DNA of 64,000 nucleotides from Caulobacterales bacterium (GCA_017303355.1 JAFLCU010000002.1:280055-344054), one strand, 5' to 3'; positions 35,935 to 45,802 are shown, numbered from the stretch's first letter. The notes: generated by a model from the letters alone, not told the origin. A program made the numbers and translations.

Positions 35935-36459
35935 CTAGGGTCGGCGCTGGAAATCGAGATGGAGGCGGCCATTGGCTCCATCCGGCAGGCGCAATTGCAG
36001 CGTATCGTTCGCCGCCGTGAATTCGGCGTCCACATCGCCGATCCGGCCGCACGTGTAGCTGAGGCGCGGCGTCGGCGCTTCGGCGAAATTCGCCGTCCAC
36101 GTATCCGTCGCGCCATTGCTGTCGCGGCCCGCCCAATTGAAGGTCACGCCGCCCGCTGGATTTTCCGCGACGTCGAGCGCCACGGCGCGTGTGCCGCTCC
36201 AGCCCGTCGCGCCGCCAATGCGCACGGCGCGCGTCAGATCATAGAGGCCAGGCGCAATGCGGCCGCCACGCAAATCGGACGCGGCGGCCGCGACCGCGAG
36301 TTCGTCCTCGATCGTCACTTGACGCGCGGCGTCCGGCGTTATCGCGTTGCAGGCTGCGACCGTCGGCGGCGCCTCAGGCGGCGCTTCCGGGCGCTGCGCG
36401 GGCGGCTGGCAGGCGGTGACAAAAGCGGCGAGGGCGACGCCCATTAGAAGCTTGCGCAT
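35935..36459 (-). CDS. Hypothetical lipoprotein
   Basis: 174 residues with a lipobox VTAC at residue 17 or so, a Pro-rich linker (PPAQRPEAPPEAPP), then a beta-rich domain ending HLDFQRRP. Predicted envelope lipoprotein of unknown function. It follows the TIGR02302 gene by 18 bp on the same strand and may be co-transcribed with it. Confidence 0.75.
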   Translation of the reverse strand: MRKLLMGVALAAFVTACQPPAQRPEAPPEAPPTVAACNAITPDAARQVTIEDELAVAAAASDLRGGRIAPGLYDLTRAVRIGGATGWSGTRAVALDVAENPAGGVTFNWAGRDSNGATDTWTANFAEAPTPRLSYTCGRIGDVDAEFTAANDTLQLRLPDGANGRLHLDFQRRP

Positions 36460-36477
36460 GTTTCCTCCGGTTTTGAT

Positions 36478-39030
36478 TTAGCTGTCGCCAAAGCGATCAA
36501 GCAGGCGGCGCAAATATTCGCGCTCCGCTTCGGGGCGATTGGGATCCTGCGCGCGGCGGCGGATTTCATCATAGATGGCGCGCGTGCTGGTCGGATCGGA
36601 ATTGCCGACGCCTTCGCCGATGGTGGAATCGTTGCGCCCCGTGGAACGGCCCAACGGATCGGCGTCGGTCGCGCCATCGCCTTCATCGCCGCCGGCTTGC
36701 TCGCCCTCGCCGCGTTGGCGCATTTCACTTGCGAGCGCTTCGGCGCCTTCGCGTAAATTCTCGAGCGCCGCGCTTTGCGCGGCTTGCGCGCCCTCAAGAT
36801 CGCCACGGCGCAGCGCATCCTCGGCGCGGCCCATGGCTTCGCCGGCATTGTTCAGCGCCTCACTGGGCGCGGCGCCCGATTCCTCGGCCATACGCTGTGC
36901 CTCAGCGAGGCCTTGGCGAATTTCGCCTTGGCGCCGAGCCAGATCGTCGCCGCCTTGGCCGCCTTGCTGCTGGCCGCCGCTGCCGCCTTGGCCCTGCTGT
37001 TGCTCCTGGCGCGTCTCGTCGCGCAGCGCGCGTTGCTCGCCCATCTGCTGGGAGAGTGCGTCCATGCTCTCTTGCATCCGCTGGCTTTGCTCGCCGTCGC
37101 CATTGCTGGCTTGATCGACGCTGGCCTGCAGATTGTTCATGATCATGGCGTGCATCGCCAACATCGCGGCCGCTGCCTGCATATCGCCTTGCTGAGCAAG
37201 CCGGCGCACCTCGTCCAACATCTCGTCGAGATCCTGCTGGCTGATCGTGACTTGCTCTTCGGTGTCGTCGTCGGTGCGGATATTGCCTTGCCGCAGCGCT
37301 TCCTGAACCAGCGCGTCCATGTAGCGCTCGCTCGCGCGCTGGAGCGCGTCGGTGAGTTGGCGGATGCGATCTGGCGGCGCGTTGTCGCGGATGGCTTCCA
37401 GCAGCGCCATGTAAGCCGCGAGCATCGCCCGCTCGGCGTCGGCCGCGCCGCCATATTCCGCGCGCAGCGCCGTGCGCCACAATGTGTCCGCGGCGATCGC
37501 TGTGTCGTTGATTTCGCCAGCGGTGGCCAATTGCGCGCGCGCGGCGCGAAAGCCCAGGAACACAGCCAGATCACGGAAATAACCGTCTTGCGGCGCCATC
37601 GTCAGCGCATCGATCAAGCGCGCGGCGCGGCGTATGCCTTCGGGCGCGCGCTGCAAGGAGGGCGCGCGATCGCGGTCACGAATTTCTATGCGTTGATTGC
37701 CGAGCAGAATGTCGCCGGCGGGAATAGTGCGCCGCGCCTGTTCGCGCGCCGGCTGATAGGGCCGGCGTTCCGCGAGAATGTGACGGCGGATTTCGATCGC
37801 GGCGCGCGCCAGCGGCTGCAGGAACACTTTTTCCGGCAGCGTGAAACGCATCGGTTCGCTCGCGCCTTCCTGGCCGAGCGCATCGATCGCGACCACGCGC
37901 GCTTCGACCTCCATGCCCGCATACGCGTGCGCGGCGAGATCAAGCGTCGTCTCCGACTCTGCTTCAACCGGCGCGCCCGCCGGCGATTCCAGATCGGTAT
38001 CGATTGGATCGGCGCGGACGAGCCCCTCCGGCGGGTTGACCGGGCGCACGCGCAACACCATGCGGCGCACGCCGAAATCATCGCGCGCGCGCCACGAGAT
38101 CGAGACATGCTCGTCCGGCAGTGTGCTGATGGGGGCGGTGAACGCAGCACTCGGCGCATTGTCCGGCGCGGGCGCGATGCGCCAATGCGCCCGCGTGTGG
38201 AAGCGCACGATGCGCAGGCGACCGGCGCGCGGAATCGCCATGCGCGCCTCCCAGGCGCCGTCGGCCGCGCGCGTGAAGCGCATCTCTTCATGCACGCCGC
38301 CGCCATCGAACTTCAAACGCGGTGCGCCAGTTGGGCCGGTGAGCCGAACCGTGACCTCGATGCTGGGCGGCGTTTCCACGCGCTCGCCGACGAGATCGCT
38401 CAGCGAGATCGGCGCCGCGCCCGTATATTCCGCAGGCGCGGCCCATGCCTCGATCGCCATCGGTTGATCGCCGAGCAGCGGGCCGGGGTCCGGAATGAAG
38501 GCGCGCGCCAAACGATCCGGCGCATTGACGTTCGCGAACACCGCCGCCGCGATCAGCGCGACCGCCAACACATAGCGCAGCTTGTAGGGATCGAGATCGT
38601 CAAGGCGTGCACGTGGCGGGCCGACGCGCACGCGCTCCACACGCTCGATCGCGCGCTCACGTTCGCGCTGCCAAAGCGCCATGGCGAAGGCATCGTACTT
38701 GGTTGGTTGATCGCGCAGCGTTTCGAAGACGCCGGCGTCAAATTTTGAATCGGCGGCGAGCCGCGCCCGCGCTTCTTCCTCGGTTGGCGCTTGCCACGCT
38801 TGTCGCGCGCGATAGCCGAGCCAGGCGAACGCCAACACCGCCGTCAGCGCTGTGAGGCTTTGCAGCAGCAGGGGCAGCGTTTCGTGCGCGCCGAGCAGCG
38901 CGATGAAGGCCCAAAGCCCGATCGCCGCCAGCAGAATGAAACCGGCCCGCAGCGCCCGCTCCAGCGCCAGCCGGCCGCGAGCGCGGCGCGTCTCCCGCGT
39001 GAGTTGGTCGAGGGCGTCCTGGTGTCTCAT
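36478..39030 (-). CDS. TIGR02302/DUF4175 family membrane protein
   Basis: 850 residues. Two membrane segments near the N-terminus (IGLWAFIALLGAHETLPLLL region), a large extracytoplasmic domain, and a C-terminal quarter rich in Gln, Gly and Glu with coiled-coil character (EQQQGQGGSGGQQQGG). The TIGR02302 family is restricted to alphaproteobacteria and lies next to lysA, as here. The C-terminal ARDPNRPEAEREYLRRLL-type end (NRPEAEREYLRRLLDRFG) is typical. Function unknown; an envelope role is assumed. Confidence 0.9.
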   Translation of the reverse strand: MRHQDALDQLTRETRRARGRLALERALRAGFILLAAIGLWAFIALLGAHETLPLLLQSLTALTAVLAFAWLGYRARQAWQAPTEEEARARLAADSKFDAGVFETLRDQPTKYDAFAMALWQRERERAIERVERVRVGPPRARLDDLDPYKLRYVLAVALIAAAVFANVNAPDRLARAFIPDPGPLLGDQPMAIEAWAAPAEYTGAAPISLSDLVGERVETPPSIEVTVRLTGPTGAPRLKFDGGGVHEEMRFTRAADGAWEARMAIPRAGRLRIVRFHTRAHWRIAPAPDNAPSAAFTAPISTLPDEHVSISWRARDDFGVRRMVLRVRPVNPPEGLVRADPIDTDLESPAGAPVEAESETTLDLAAHAYAGMEVEARVVAIDALGQEGASEPMRFTLPEKVFLQPLARAAIEIRRHILAERRPYQPAREQARRTIPAGDILLGNQRIEIRDRDRAPSLQRAPEGIRRAARLIDALTMAPQDGYFRDLAVFLGFRAARAQLATAGEINDTAIAADTLWRTALRAEYGGAADAERAMLAAYMALLEAIRDNAPPDRIRQLTDALQRASERYMDALVQEALRQGNIRTDDDTEEQVTISQQDLDEMLDEVRRLAQQGDMQAAAAMLAMHAMIMNNLQASVDQASNGDGEQSQRMQESMDALSQQMGEQRALRDETRQEQQQGQGGSGGQQQGGQGGDDLARRQGEIRQGLAEAQRMAEESGAAPSEALNNAGEAMGRAEDALRRGDLEGAQAAQSAALENLREGAEALASEMRQRGEGEQAGGDEGDGATDADPLGRSTGRNDSTIGEGVGNSDPTSTRAIYDEIRRRAQDPNRPEAEREYLRRLLDRFGDS

Positions 39031-39116
39031 GCCGGCGGCGCGAGCCTAACAGGCCGCGTCAGGCCAAACCAAGGCCAACATCCGCCTTGGCGTGCGCTTC
39101 GGCAGATAAAAGAGGC

Positions 39117-39704
39117 TTAATGCGCCGCAGGCGCCGCGCCCCACGAAGGCGGTGGCGCGGGAACCGGCTGAGTCAGATCGAACTCGACACGGAAATGGCG
39201 GTTCGGGCGGCGCAATTCGTAGGCGAAAATTCGCCCCGGATGCACCTCGACCGCCCACACGTTCGTGGTCGAGGCGGGGATATTGTTGGCGACGAACAGA
39301 TTGCGCGAGTGCGCATCCGCCGGGAATTCCTGGCGCTGATCCGTTCCGAGCGTGGCGGTGTCGCCCCCATATTGCGTGAGCACATCCTCGCCGCCGTCTT
39401 CGTGACGGTGATCGTGCTTCAGGCGCAGCCCCGCGTCCGTGCGCGTGATTACCCAGGTGCGCGAGCGATTTTCGCCAACATTGAACGGCACACGGATTTC
39501 CTCGGCGCCGCAATCGCGCACGTGCATCACCAGCGGCTGGCTGGCGAAATTCGCGTCCGCCGCGTCCGTGGTGACGACGCGTCCTGCGTAAGAATTTCCG
39601 CACAGCGCCGAGAGATTGGCGAAGAATGAATCTTGCGGCGATGGCGCCGGCGCGCTTGCGCAAGCGGAAAGTCCAAGCGCTGCCGCGATCATCAGATTTC
39701 GCAT
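39117..39704 (-). CDS. Hypothetical lipoprotein downstream of lysA
   Basis: 195 residues from ATG 39704, with lipobox LSAC (about residue 15) and a beta-rich mature domain (FFANLSALCGNSYAGRVVTT). A family of small alphaproteobacterial lipoproteins carries this opening, but no function is known. It begins 5 bp after the lysA stop, so it is probably in the argH-lptM-lysA operon. A second frame at 39046-39663 is a shadow. Confidence 0.8.
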   Translation of the reverse strand: MRNLMIAAALGLSACASAPAPSPQDSFFANLSALCGNSYAGRVVTTDAADANFASQPLVMHVRDCGAEEIRVPFNVGENRSRTWVITRTDAGLRLKHDHRHEDGGEDVLTQYGGDTATLGTDQRQEFPADAHSRNLFVANNIPASTTNVWAVEVHPGRIFAYELRRPNRHFRVEFDLTQPVPAPPPSWGAAPAAH

Positions 39705-39708
39705 CGTT

Positions 39709-40968
39709 TCAACTCCAATCCGGAATGTGTTCAAGCGCCAGCTGATCCTTCAGCTCCCAGCGCTTGCGCACGACCTCAAACCGATCGCCGCGCACCAGCA
39801 CCTCGGCGACCAAGGCGCGCGCGTTGTACGTCGACGACATCGTCGCGCCATAAGCGCCGGCCGTCATGAAGGCGACGAGATCGCCGGCTTCGAGCGGCGG
39901 CAGCGCGCGATTGCGCGTGAACAGATCGCCCGTTTCGCAAATGGGGCCGACCACGTCGTACGCCGTTTCCGCGTCGCCCTTGGGTTCGCGGAGCGGCTTG
40001 ATGCCGTGATAGGCGTCATAGATGGCGGGCCGGATGAGATCGTTCATGCCGGCGTCGAGCACGACGATGGGCCGGGTCGGCCGCTCCTGCAGGCGGATCA
40101 CGCGCGCGAGCAGCACGCCGGCATTGCCGGCGATCATGCGGCCGGGCTCGAACGCAAGCCCAATATCCAGGCCGTCGAAAACGCGATTGACCATCGCCGC
40201 GTATGCAGATGGCGTCGGCGGATCGGGTTCATCGAAATAGGGCACGCCCAGGCCGCCGCCGAGATCGAGGCGATCGATGCCGAGCCCCGCGCCGCGCAAA
40301 CGCTCGGCCATGCCGCGCATGGCCTTGAACGCTTCCTCGAGCGGCGCGAGATCCTTGATCTGGCTGCCGATGTGCACGGCGAGGCCGCGCGCGTGCAGAT
40401 GCGGATCGTTATGCGCGCGGCCGTAATATTGCAGCGCCTGGTCGATCGAGACGCCGAACTTTGTATCGCCCTTGCCCGTGGTGATCTTCTCGTGACCGCC
40501 GGCGCCCACATCCGGGTTGACGCGGATTGCGATCGACGGCTTGGCGTTTAGGCTCGCCGCGATGCGCGAAAGCGTCTCAAGCTCAGCGATGCTCTCGACA
40601 TTGATCTGATGCGCGCCGGTTTTTACCGCGAACGCCAATTCGTCTTCGGTCTTGCCGACGCCTGAAAATATGATGCGCTCCGGCGGCACGCCAGCGATTA
40701 GCGCGCGTTCGATTTCACCCTGACTCACCGTATCGGCGCCCGCGCCTTTGCGCGCGAGCGTGTTGATGACGGCGATGTTGGCGTTGGCTTTGACGGCGAA
40801 GGCGACAAGCGTGTCGCGCGGCGCGAACGCTTGCTTGAACACCTCATAGTGCCGCTCAAGCGTGGCGCTCGAATAGACGTAAACCGGCGTGCCGACGGCG
40901 TCCGCGATGGCGGCTAACGAAACGCCTTCGCAGCAGAGCACGCCATCGCGATACTCGAAATGGTTCAC
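39709..40968 (-). CDS. lysA: Diaminopimelate decarboxylase
   Basis: 419 residues. The PLP lysine is K60 in AFAVKANAN; HIGSQI and the GGGLG site (DLGGGLGVPY) bind the phosphate, and EPGRMIAGNAG and CETGDLFTRNR complete the active site. It decarboxylates meso-diaminopimelate to lysine. It overlaps the lptM gene by ATGA. Confidence 0.96.
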   Translation of the reverse strand: MNHFEYRDGVLCCEGVSLAAIADAVGTPVYVYSSATLERHYEVFKQAFAPRDTLVAFAVKANANIAVINTLARKGAGADTVSQGEIERALIAGVPPERIIFSGVGKTEDELAFAVKTGAHQINVESIAELETLSRIAASLNAKPSIAIRVNPDVGAGGHEKITTGKGDTKFGVSIDQALQYYGRAHNDPHLHARGLAVHIGSQIKDLAPLEEAFKAMRGMAERLRGAGLGIDRLDLGGGLGVPYFDEPDPPTPSAYAAMVNRVFDGLDIGLAFEPGRMIAGNAGVLLARVIRLQERPTRPIVVLDAGMNDLIRPAIYDAYHGIKPLREPKGDAETAYDVVGPICETGDLFTRNRALPPLEAGDLVAFMTAGAYGATMSSTYNARALVAEVLVRGDRFEVVRKRWELKDQLALEHIPDWS

Positions 40969-41162
40969 GGCGTCGTCTGGGCGCCGCTTTGGTATTGCGC
41001 GCAGCGTGCGTCCTGCCGCTCATTATTTTCAAGCTGACGCTGGCACTCGCGACGGATCGCAGCGTCGGAATTCCAGAGCGGATCGGGGCGGTCGAGATCG
41101 CCTTTGACGCCACAGGCCGCCAGCATGGTCAGCGCGGCGAGGGCAAGCATGATCCGGCTCAT
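40965..41162 (-). CDS. lptM: LptM-like small lipoprotein
   Basis: 65 residues. Lipobox AAC followed by [10 protein letters not shown], which matches the ACGxKGxL/xxP start of LptM (YifL), a chaperone that helps LptD assemble in the outer membrane. The mature part has two further cysteines. The position between argH and lysA, with 4-bp overlaps on both sides, is the usual alphaproteobacterial arrangement. Confidence 0.85.
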   Translation of the reverse strand: MSRIMLALAALTMLAACGVKGDLDRPDPLWNSDAAIRRECQRQLENNERQDARCAQYQSGAQTTP

Positions 41163-42577
41163 TCGAACGTCTCCTTCCAGCGCTCAACTTGTTCGCGAAC
41201 CCGTTGAGGCGCGGTCCCACCATAGCTATCCCGGCTCTCGACCGATTTTTCAACCGTCAACAACGCCTTCGCCGCGTCCGTAATGCGCGGATCGACCGCC
41301 TGGAACTCGTCCAGCGTCAAAAGTCCCAATTCGCTGATTCCAGCATCCTCCGCGCGGCGGACGATTTTGCCGGTGATCTCGTGCGCCTCGCGGAACGGCA
41401 CTTTCAGTTCGCGCACCAGCCAATCGGCCAGATCGGTGGCGGTGGAATAGCCGCGCGCGGCGGCCGCGCGCATCGGCTCGCGCTTGAAGCGCATGGTCTG
41501 GATCATGCCAATCATCGCCGTCACGGAGAGCGCGAAAGAATCGAACGCGTTGAACGTAAGTGTTTTGTCTTCCTGCAGGTCCTTGGCGTACGCCAGCGGC
41601 AGCTTCTGCACGATGCCGTTCAACGCCGCGAAATCGGCGCCCACGCGCGCGGCCTTGGCGCGGATGAGCTCGGCCGCGTCGGGATTGCGCTTCTGCGGCA
41701 TGATCGAAGAGCCCGTCGACCATGCATCGCTGAGCGCGGCGAAGCCGAATTGCGGGCTGGTCCAGAGCACGATCTCTTCGGCCAGGCGCGAAAGATGCGT
41801 GGCCGCGATCGAAAGATTGGCAAGTGCGGCCAGCGCGAAATCACGCGAACCGACAGCGTCGAGCGAATTGCCTGCCGGTGCATGAAAGCCCAGCGCATGC
41901 GCCGTCATATCCCGATCGATCGGATAAGGCGTGCCCGCGAGCGCCGCCGCGCCTAGCGGGCACTCCCACGCCGCTTCAAGTGCTGCGCCAATCAAGCGCA
42001 CGCGGTCGCGCTCGAACATCGAAACATACGCGAGCAGATGATGGCCAAGCGTCACTGGTTGCGCCGTTTGTAGATGCGTGAAGCCCGGCATGATCCAGTC
42101 GGCGTGCGCGTCCGCTTGGCGTACGAGCGCCTTCTGCAGCGCGCGTAGGCCGTCGGCCGCTTCGCGCGAGGCGCGCATTGTCCAGAGCTTGAAATCGGTC
42201 GCCACCTGGTCGTTGCGCGAGCGGCCGGTGTGCAGCCGCTTGCCGGCTTCGCCTATGCGTTCGGTCAGCCGCGCTTCGATGTTAAGATGGATATCTTCCA
42301 ACTCGGTCGAGAACGGAAACTCGCCGGCGACGATTTCCGCGGCGATCTGATCCAGTCCGCCCTGTATCGCCTGGTTGTCTTCTTGCGTAATGATCCCGCG
42401 GGCGGCCAGCATGTCGGCATGCGCCTTCGAACCTTCGATGTCCTCGCGCCACAGGCGCTTGTCGATATCGATCGAGGCATTGATCGCTTGCATGGCGTCG
42501 TCGGGTTGCGCGGCGAAGCGGCCGCCCCACATCTTCTGGCCAGCGCCAGAATCGGACGAGGGTTTGAAATTGGACAC
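41159..42577 (-). CDS. argH: Argininosuccinate lyase
   Basis: 472 residues. The superfamily signature [12 protein letters not shown] is present, as are WGGRF near the N-terminus, [16 protein letters not shown] and [11 protein letters not shown]. It cleaves argininosuccinate to arginine and fumarate. GTG 42577 is chosen over the ATG at 42634 because GAGGAG stands 8 nt upstream and the protein then begins just before the conserved WGGRF region. It is divergent from, and overlaps by 8 bp, the tlpA gene. Confidence 0.95.
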   Translation of the reverse strand: MSNFKPSSDSGAGQKMWGGRFAAQPDDAMQAINASIDIDKRLWREDIEGSKAHADMLAARGIITQEDNQAIQGGLDQIAAEIVAGEFPFSTELEDIHLNIEARLTERIGEAGKRLHTGRSRNDQVATDFKLWTMRASREAADGLRALQKALVRQADAHADWIMPGFTHLQTAQPVTLGHHLLAYVSMFERDRVRLIGAALEAAWECPLGAAALAGTPYPIDRDMTAHALGFHAPAGNSLDAVGSRDFALAALANLSIAATHLSRLAEEIVLWTSPQFGFAALSDAWSTGSSIMPQKRNPDAAELIRAKAARVGADFAALNGIVQKLPLAYAKDLQEDKTLTFNAFDSFALSVTAMIGMIQTMRFKREPMRAAAARGYSTATDLADWLVRELKVPFREAHEITGKIVRRAEDAGISELGLLTLDEFQAVDPRITDAAKALLTVEKSVESRDSYGGTAPQRVREQVERWKETFE

Positions 42578-43187
42578 GAACGCAAGCTCCTCTAAGGCGC
42601 CGACGAATTGGGCCTTTTGGGCCGCCGCCGTCATGTTGGCGGCTGGGGCGATGGCTGTCCTTTACGTGCTTTTCGCGGCTGCATCAAAGCCCGAACAGAC
42701 AGCCGGGCTGATGCGATTTGCACAAGGCGAAATGCAGCGTCTGCAGACCATGGAAGTCGCCCCGCCGATGCCTACGCGCACGCTACGTGACGCGACTGGC
42801 GCGGAGACCAACCTCCAGGCCTTCAGCGGCGATGTGCTTGTGGTCAATCTCTGGGCGACGTGGTGCGCGCCGTGCGTGGAAGAGATGCCGACGCTGGGCG
42901 CCTTGCAGCGGCGCTTCGAAGGGCGCCTGCGCGTTATTCCGATCAGCGTCGATAGCGAGGGCGAGCGGGAGAACGCGCAACGCCTATTGGCGGAACTCAG
43001 CGGCGGTTCACTGCCCTTCCTCATCGATATCACCCGCGGCGTGCTGTTTGACGCGCAAGCCGCCGGCATGCCGGTGACGATTATCTATGACCGCGAAGGC
43101 CGCGAGGTCGCGCGTTTGGCCGGCGGCGCTGATTGGGATAGCCCCGAATCCGTGGCGCTGCTGGAAGCCGTGCTGGCCGGAGAATAG
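42570..43187 (+). CDS. tlpA: TlpA-type thiol-disulfide interchange protein
   Basis: 205 residues from TTG 42570. One N-terminal membrane segment ([22 protein letters not shown]), then a thioredoxin domain with WATWCAPC as the redox pair and a cis-Pro region ([11 protein letters not shown]). It acts in the periplasm, usually reducing cytochrome oxidase or cytochrome c maturation components. The TTG start is supported by GAGGG 7 nt upstream and overlap with divergent argH; the frame further upstream lies inside argH. Divergence from argH is common in alphaproteobacteria. Confidence 0.88.
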   Translation: MDTNASSSKAPTNWAFWAAAVMLAAGAMAVLYVLFAAASKPEQTAGLMRFAQGEMQRLQTMEVAPPMPTRTLRDATGAETNLQAFSGDVLVVNLWATWCAPCVEEMPTLGALQRRFEGRLRVIPISVDSEGERENAQRLLAELSGGSLPFLIDITRGVLFDAQAAGMPVTIIYDREGREVARLAGGADWDSPESVALLEAVLAGE

Positions 43188-43189
43188 GC

Positions 43190-43702
43190 GTGACCCCCGT
43201 TCTGGAAACCGAACGCCTGCGTTTGCGCGGGCATGAATTGCGCGATTTCGATGCGAGCGCCGCCATGTGGGCCGACGCTAACGTCAGCCGTTTCATTGGC
43301 GGCAAGCCATCGACGCGTGAGGAGAGCTGGGGCCGCTTCCTGCGCTACCACGGTCATTGGGCTCTGCTTGGCCACGGCTTTTGGCTGATCGAAGAAAAAG
43401 CCAGCGGCCGCTTCGTCGGCGAAGGCGGCTTCGGCTCGTTCAAGCGCGATATCGACCCGCCATTTGAAGCGCCGGAGCAGGGCTGGGCGCTGGCGACGTG
43501 GGCGCAGGGGCGCGGCTATGCGCACGAGGCCATGGCCGCGGCGCTCGCCTGGGGCGTGGCGCATTTCGCGCGCACGGACTTCGTCTGCATGATCGCGCCG
43601 GAAAACGCGCCCTCGCTCAAACTCGCGCATAGGCTCGGCTATGCCGAGTATGCGCGGTCCGAGTATAAAGGCGCGCCTTCGGTGCTGTTGCGCCGGCCTT
43701 AG
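43190..43702 (+). CDS. GNAT-family N-acetyltransferase (RimJ/RimL-like)
   Basis: 170 residues from GTG 43190, 2 bp after tlpA. LETERLRLRGHELRDFDA at the start, GWALATWAQGRGYAHEAMAAAL as the acetyl-CoA pyrophosphate loop, and APENAPSLKLAHRLGY near the end are typical of the Acetyltransf_3 branch. The substrate could be a ribosomal protein or small molecule. Stops tail-to-tail with the next gene (TTAG overlap). Confidence 0.9.
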   Translation: MTPVLETERLRLRGHELRDFDASAAMWADANVSRFIGGKPSTREESWGRFLRYHGHWALLGHGFWLIEEKASGRFVGEGGFGSFKRDIDPPFEAPEQGWALATWAQGRGYAHEAMAAALAWGVAHFARTDFVCMIAPENAPSLKLAHRLGYAEYARSEYKGAPSVLLRRP

Positions 43703-44544
43703 AGGTACGGCGATAGCGCCAGGCGCACGCGTGACGCTTGCACCACTACCTGCTGGTAGGTCGCCGGATTGTCGGATGGCAAACGGCCCGGCCACAGCGC
43801 GGTGAAGCGGTTCAACTCGCCGAGCGAGCGGCTATAGGCGGCCAGATTGCGCCGCCGCAGCTCATCTTGGTGCAATACGAGCAGATTGCGCGCCGCAAGT
43901 GCTGCGCCATGGCTGTGCGTGTATTCGATTGGGTCGGCCATGCCATCGACAAGAACGTGCTGATAGAGGCCCGTGGCGATATCGACCAAGCGCGCGACCA
44001 GCACGGCTTCATCCACATCCAGCCCCGCCATCGCAGCGTCGAGCGCGTCTTGGCTGGCGCGCAAGCGTTGCTGCATTTGTGGGCGCGTGAACTCAAAGCC
44101 GCTCGACGCTTCGCGCAACGCGGTGACGTCGAGGCCGTTAAAGCCGTCCGGCGCGCTGTCATAGACTTCGAGCATGCCTTGCTGAACGAGTACCGCCGCT
44201 TCCGCCGGTTCGCCGCCGGCCGAGCCGTCCTGCACGATCTGCTCGGCGGCCATGACAAAGCCGCGCAGGTGTTGGATGCGCAACGCCGTGAGCTGGTCGC
44301 CGGTCAGGCCCGCATAGGCCGAGATGACGCCGGCTTCGCCGTGCTCGCCGCCGCTTTCGCCGATCGCGGCTTCGCCAGCTTCACCGCCGGCCTCTGGCGC
44401 GGTCGGCGCAACTGTCGCGCCGTCGCCGCCGGCATCGCCGCCATCACCGGTCGCGGCTTGGTCGCTTTCGCCGCCGCACGCCGCCAGGCTCAACGCCGCG
44501 ACCGCGCCAACCGCCCGCCAGTGCCTCAGCTTCCACGCGATCAT
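43699..44544 (-). CDS. Hypothetical lipoprotein with glycine/acid-rich linker
   Basis: 281 residues. Lipobox LAAC (residue 23 or so), then a long low-complexity linker rich in Gly, Glu, Ala (about 25-75), then a helical domain of about 200 residues (ALRIQHLRGFVMAAEQIV, RNLLVLHQDELRRRNLAAYS). The helical pattern with conserved His resembles a binding or imelysin-like domain, but no motif decides this. No family assigned. Confidence 0.72.
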   Translation of the reverse strand: MIAWKLRHWRAVGAVAALSLAACGGESDQAATGDGGDAGGDGATVAPTAPEAGGEAGEAAIGESGGEHGEAGVISAYAGLTGDQLTALRIQHLRGFVMAAEQIVQDGSAGGEPAEAAVLVQQGMLEVYDSAPDGFNGLDVTALREASSGFEFTRPQMQQRLRASQDALDAAMAGLDVDEAVLVARLVDIATGLYQHVLVDGMADPIEYTHSHGAALAARNLLVLHQDELRRRNLAAYSRSLGELNRFTALWPGRLPSDNPATYQQVVVQASRVRLALSPYL

Positions 44545-44589
44545 TCGCCCACTCCCAGAAATCCAAATCGGCGCGCAAACTGGACCATC

Positions 44590-44604
44590 TGAGAATTATT
44601 CGCA
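44590..44604. promoter_or_regulatory. Candidate Fur box before piuC
   Basis: TGAGAATTATTCGCA is a 7-1-7 dyad (TGAGAAT / ATTCGCA, one mismatch) like Fur sites, 14 bp before the ATG of the Fe-dependent dioxygenase gene. AT-rich surroundings stand out from the GC-rich genome. Iron repression is the likely reading. Confidence 0.6.
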
Positions 44605-44618
44605 ATAAGGTAAAACCT

Positions 44619-45290
44619 ATGAGCGTCATTCTGCAGCATGTGCTCGAGGGCGAGGACCTCGCCCGCGTCCGCGAGGACCTGGGCGCCATCGCCTGGAAGT
44701 CCGGCAAGCGCACCGCCGGCGCGGCCGCGCGCGGGGTGAAGGAAAACCTGCAGGCCGATGGCGGTGACCCGCGCACGCAAGGGTTGGAGCGCTTCGTCGT
44801 GGACGCGCTGCGCCGGCATCCCTTGTTCGAGATCGCGGCGCGCCCCGCGCGGATCACGCGGCTTCTCTTCTCCCGCTACGAGCCGGGGATGACCTACGGC
44901 GCACACACCGACGACGCGCTCATGGGGCCGGCGGAAGATAAACTCCGTACCGATCTCGCCTTCACCATCTTCCTGGAAGACCCAAGCGCCTATGATGGCG
45001 GCGAGTTGGTGACCGAAAGCGCCCTGGGCGATCAATCGCTCAAGCTCAGCGCCGGTGACGCTATTCTCTATCCCGCGACCACCATCCACTATGTCGCGCC
45101 GGTAACACGCGGCGCGCGCATCGCCGCCGTTGGCTGGATTCAGAGCTATGTGGCGGAGGCGGCGCAGCGCGAAATTCTGTTCGATCTTTCCGTTGCGCGC
45201 GCGCGTTTTTCCGAAGCCGGCGCGCCGCGCGAGCAGGTGCTGCTGATGGACAAATCGATCTCGAACTTGCTGCGCATGTGGGCGCGCTAG
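44619..45290 (+). CDS. piuC: Fe(II)/2-oxoglutarate-dependent dioxygenase, PiuC/YbiX type
   Basis: 223 residues. The metal triad is H96, D98 (YGAHTDD) and H157 (TTIHYV), and R167 binds 2-oxoglutarate. This matches PKHD-type hydroxylases such as PiuC, often next to TonB-dependent siderophore receptors and repressed by iron. No receptor gene is adjacent here. A Fur-like box lies upstream. Stop overlaps the convergent membrane-protein gene by CTAG. Confidence 0.92.
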   Translation: MSVILQHVLEGEDLARVREDLGAIAWKSGKRTAGAAARGVKENLQADGGDPRTQGLERFVVDALRRHPLFEIAARPARITRLLFSRYEPGMTYGAHTDDALMGPAEDKLRTDLAFTIFLEDPSAYDGGELVTESALGDQSLKLSAGDAILYPATTIHYVAPVTRGARIAAVGWIQSYVAEAAQREILFDLSVARARFSEAGAPREQVLLMDKSISNLLRMWAR

Positions 45291-45802
45291 CGGAACGGCT
45301 GCACGTCGCCGCGGAACACGCCATCGTCGAGCAGATCGCTGGCGCCCGTCGCCGAGGGCTTCAACGCCGTCCACGCAAACAGCACGCCCGAGACAAGCGC
45401 GATTGGCAGCCCCAGCACCAGCGCCAACGGCATCATCGCCATCGCCATGTCGAACGTGAAATGCGCGCCTGAATTCTCCGCGCTCGCCACGTTCTCCAAC
45501 AATTGCGTCAGCACGAACGGCGAGATCAGCGCCGTGATCAGCCCGGCGGTGACCACATGGCTGACGACCACGCGCCGCGCCTTCGGCGCCCGCCCGAGCA
45601 CCCAACTGGCGCCCAGGCTCACCAGCGCGATGGCGAAGACGATGAAGAGGCCGGTCAGCGCCAGGCGCTGCGGTGCGACATCGTCATAAAACAACGCCAG
45701 CGGCCAGCCGATGCCCAAAGCCAAGCCCAGCGGCGTCCAGAGGAACGCCGGCTTGCGCCAGGAGAGCGGCGCGATGCGCTGGGGGATCGGGGCCTGAGCC
45801 AT
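45287..45802 (-). CDS. Hypothetical four-helix membrane protein
   Basis: 171 residues with four predicted membrane segments (about 20-38, 48-66, 82-100, 118-145) and a short polar C-terminus. No motif links it to a transporter or enzyme family. It is divergent from the DUF938 gene with about 95 bp between, which would hold both promoters. Confidence 0.75.
   Translation of the reverse strand: MAQAPIPQRIAPLSWRKPAFLWTPLGLALGIGWPLALFYDDVAPQRLALTGLFIVFAIALVSLGASWVLGRAPKARRVVVSHVVTAGLITALISPFVLTQLLENVASAENSGAHFTFDMAMAMMPLALVLGLPIALVSGVLFAWTALKPSATGASDLLDDGVFRGDVQPFR

Noticed and set aside
39046..39663. Minus-strand frame overlapping the lipoprotein at 39117-39704
   Set aside because: Same strand, different frame, Arg-rich and without lipobox; the lipoprotein frame has a signal and fits directly after lysA.
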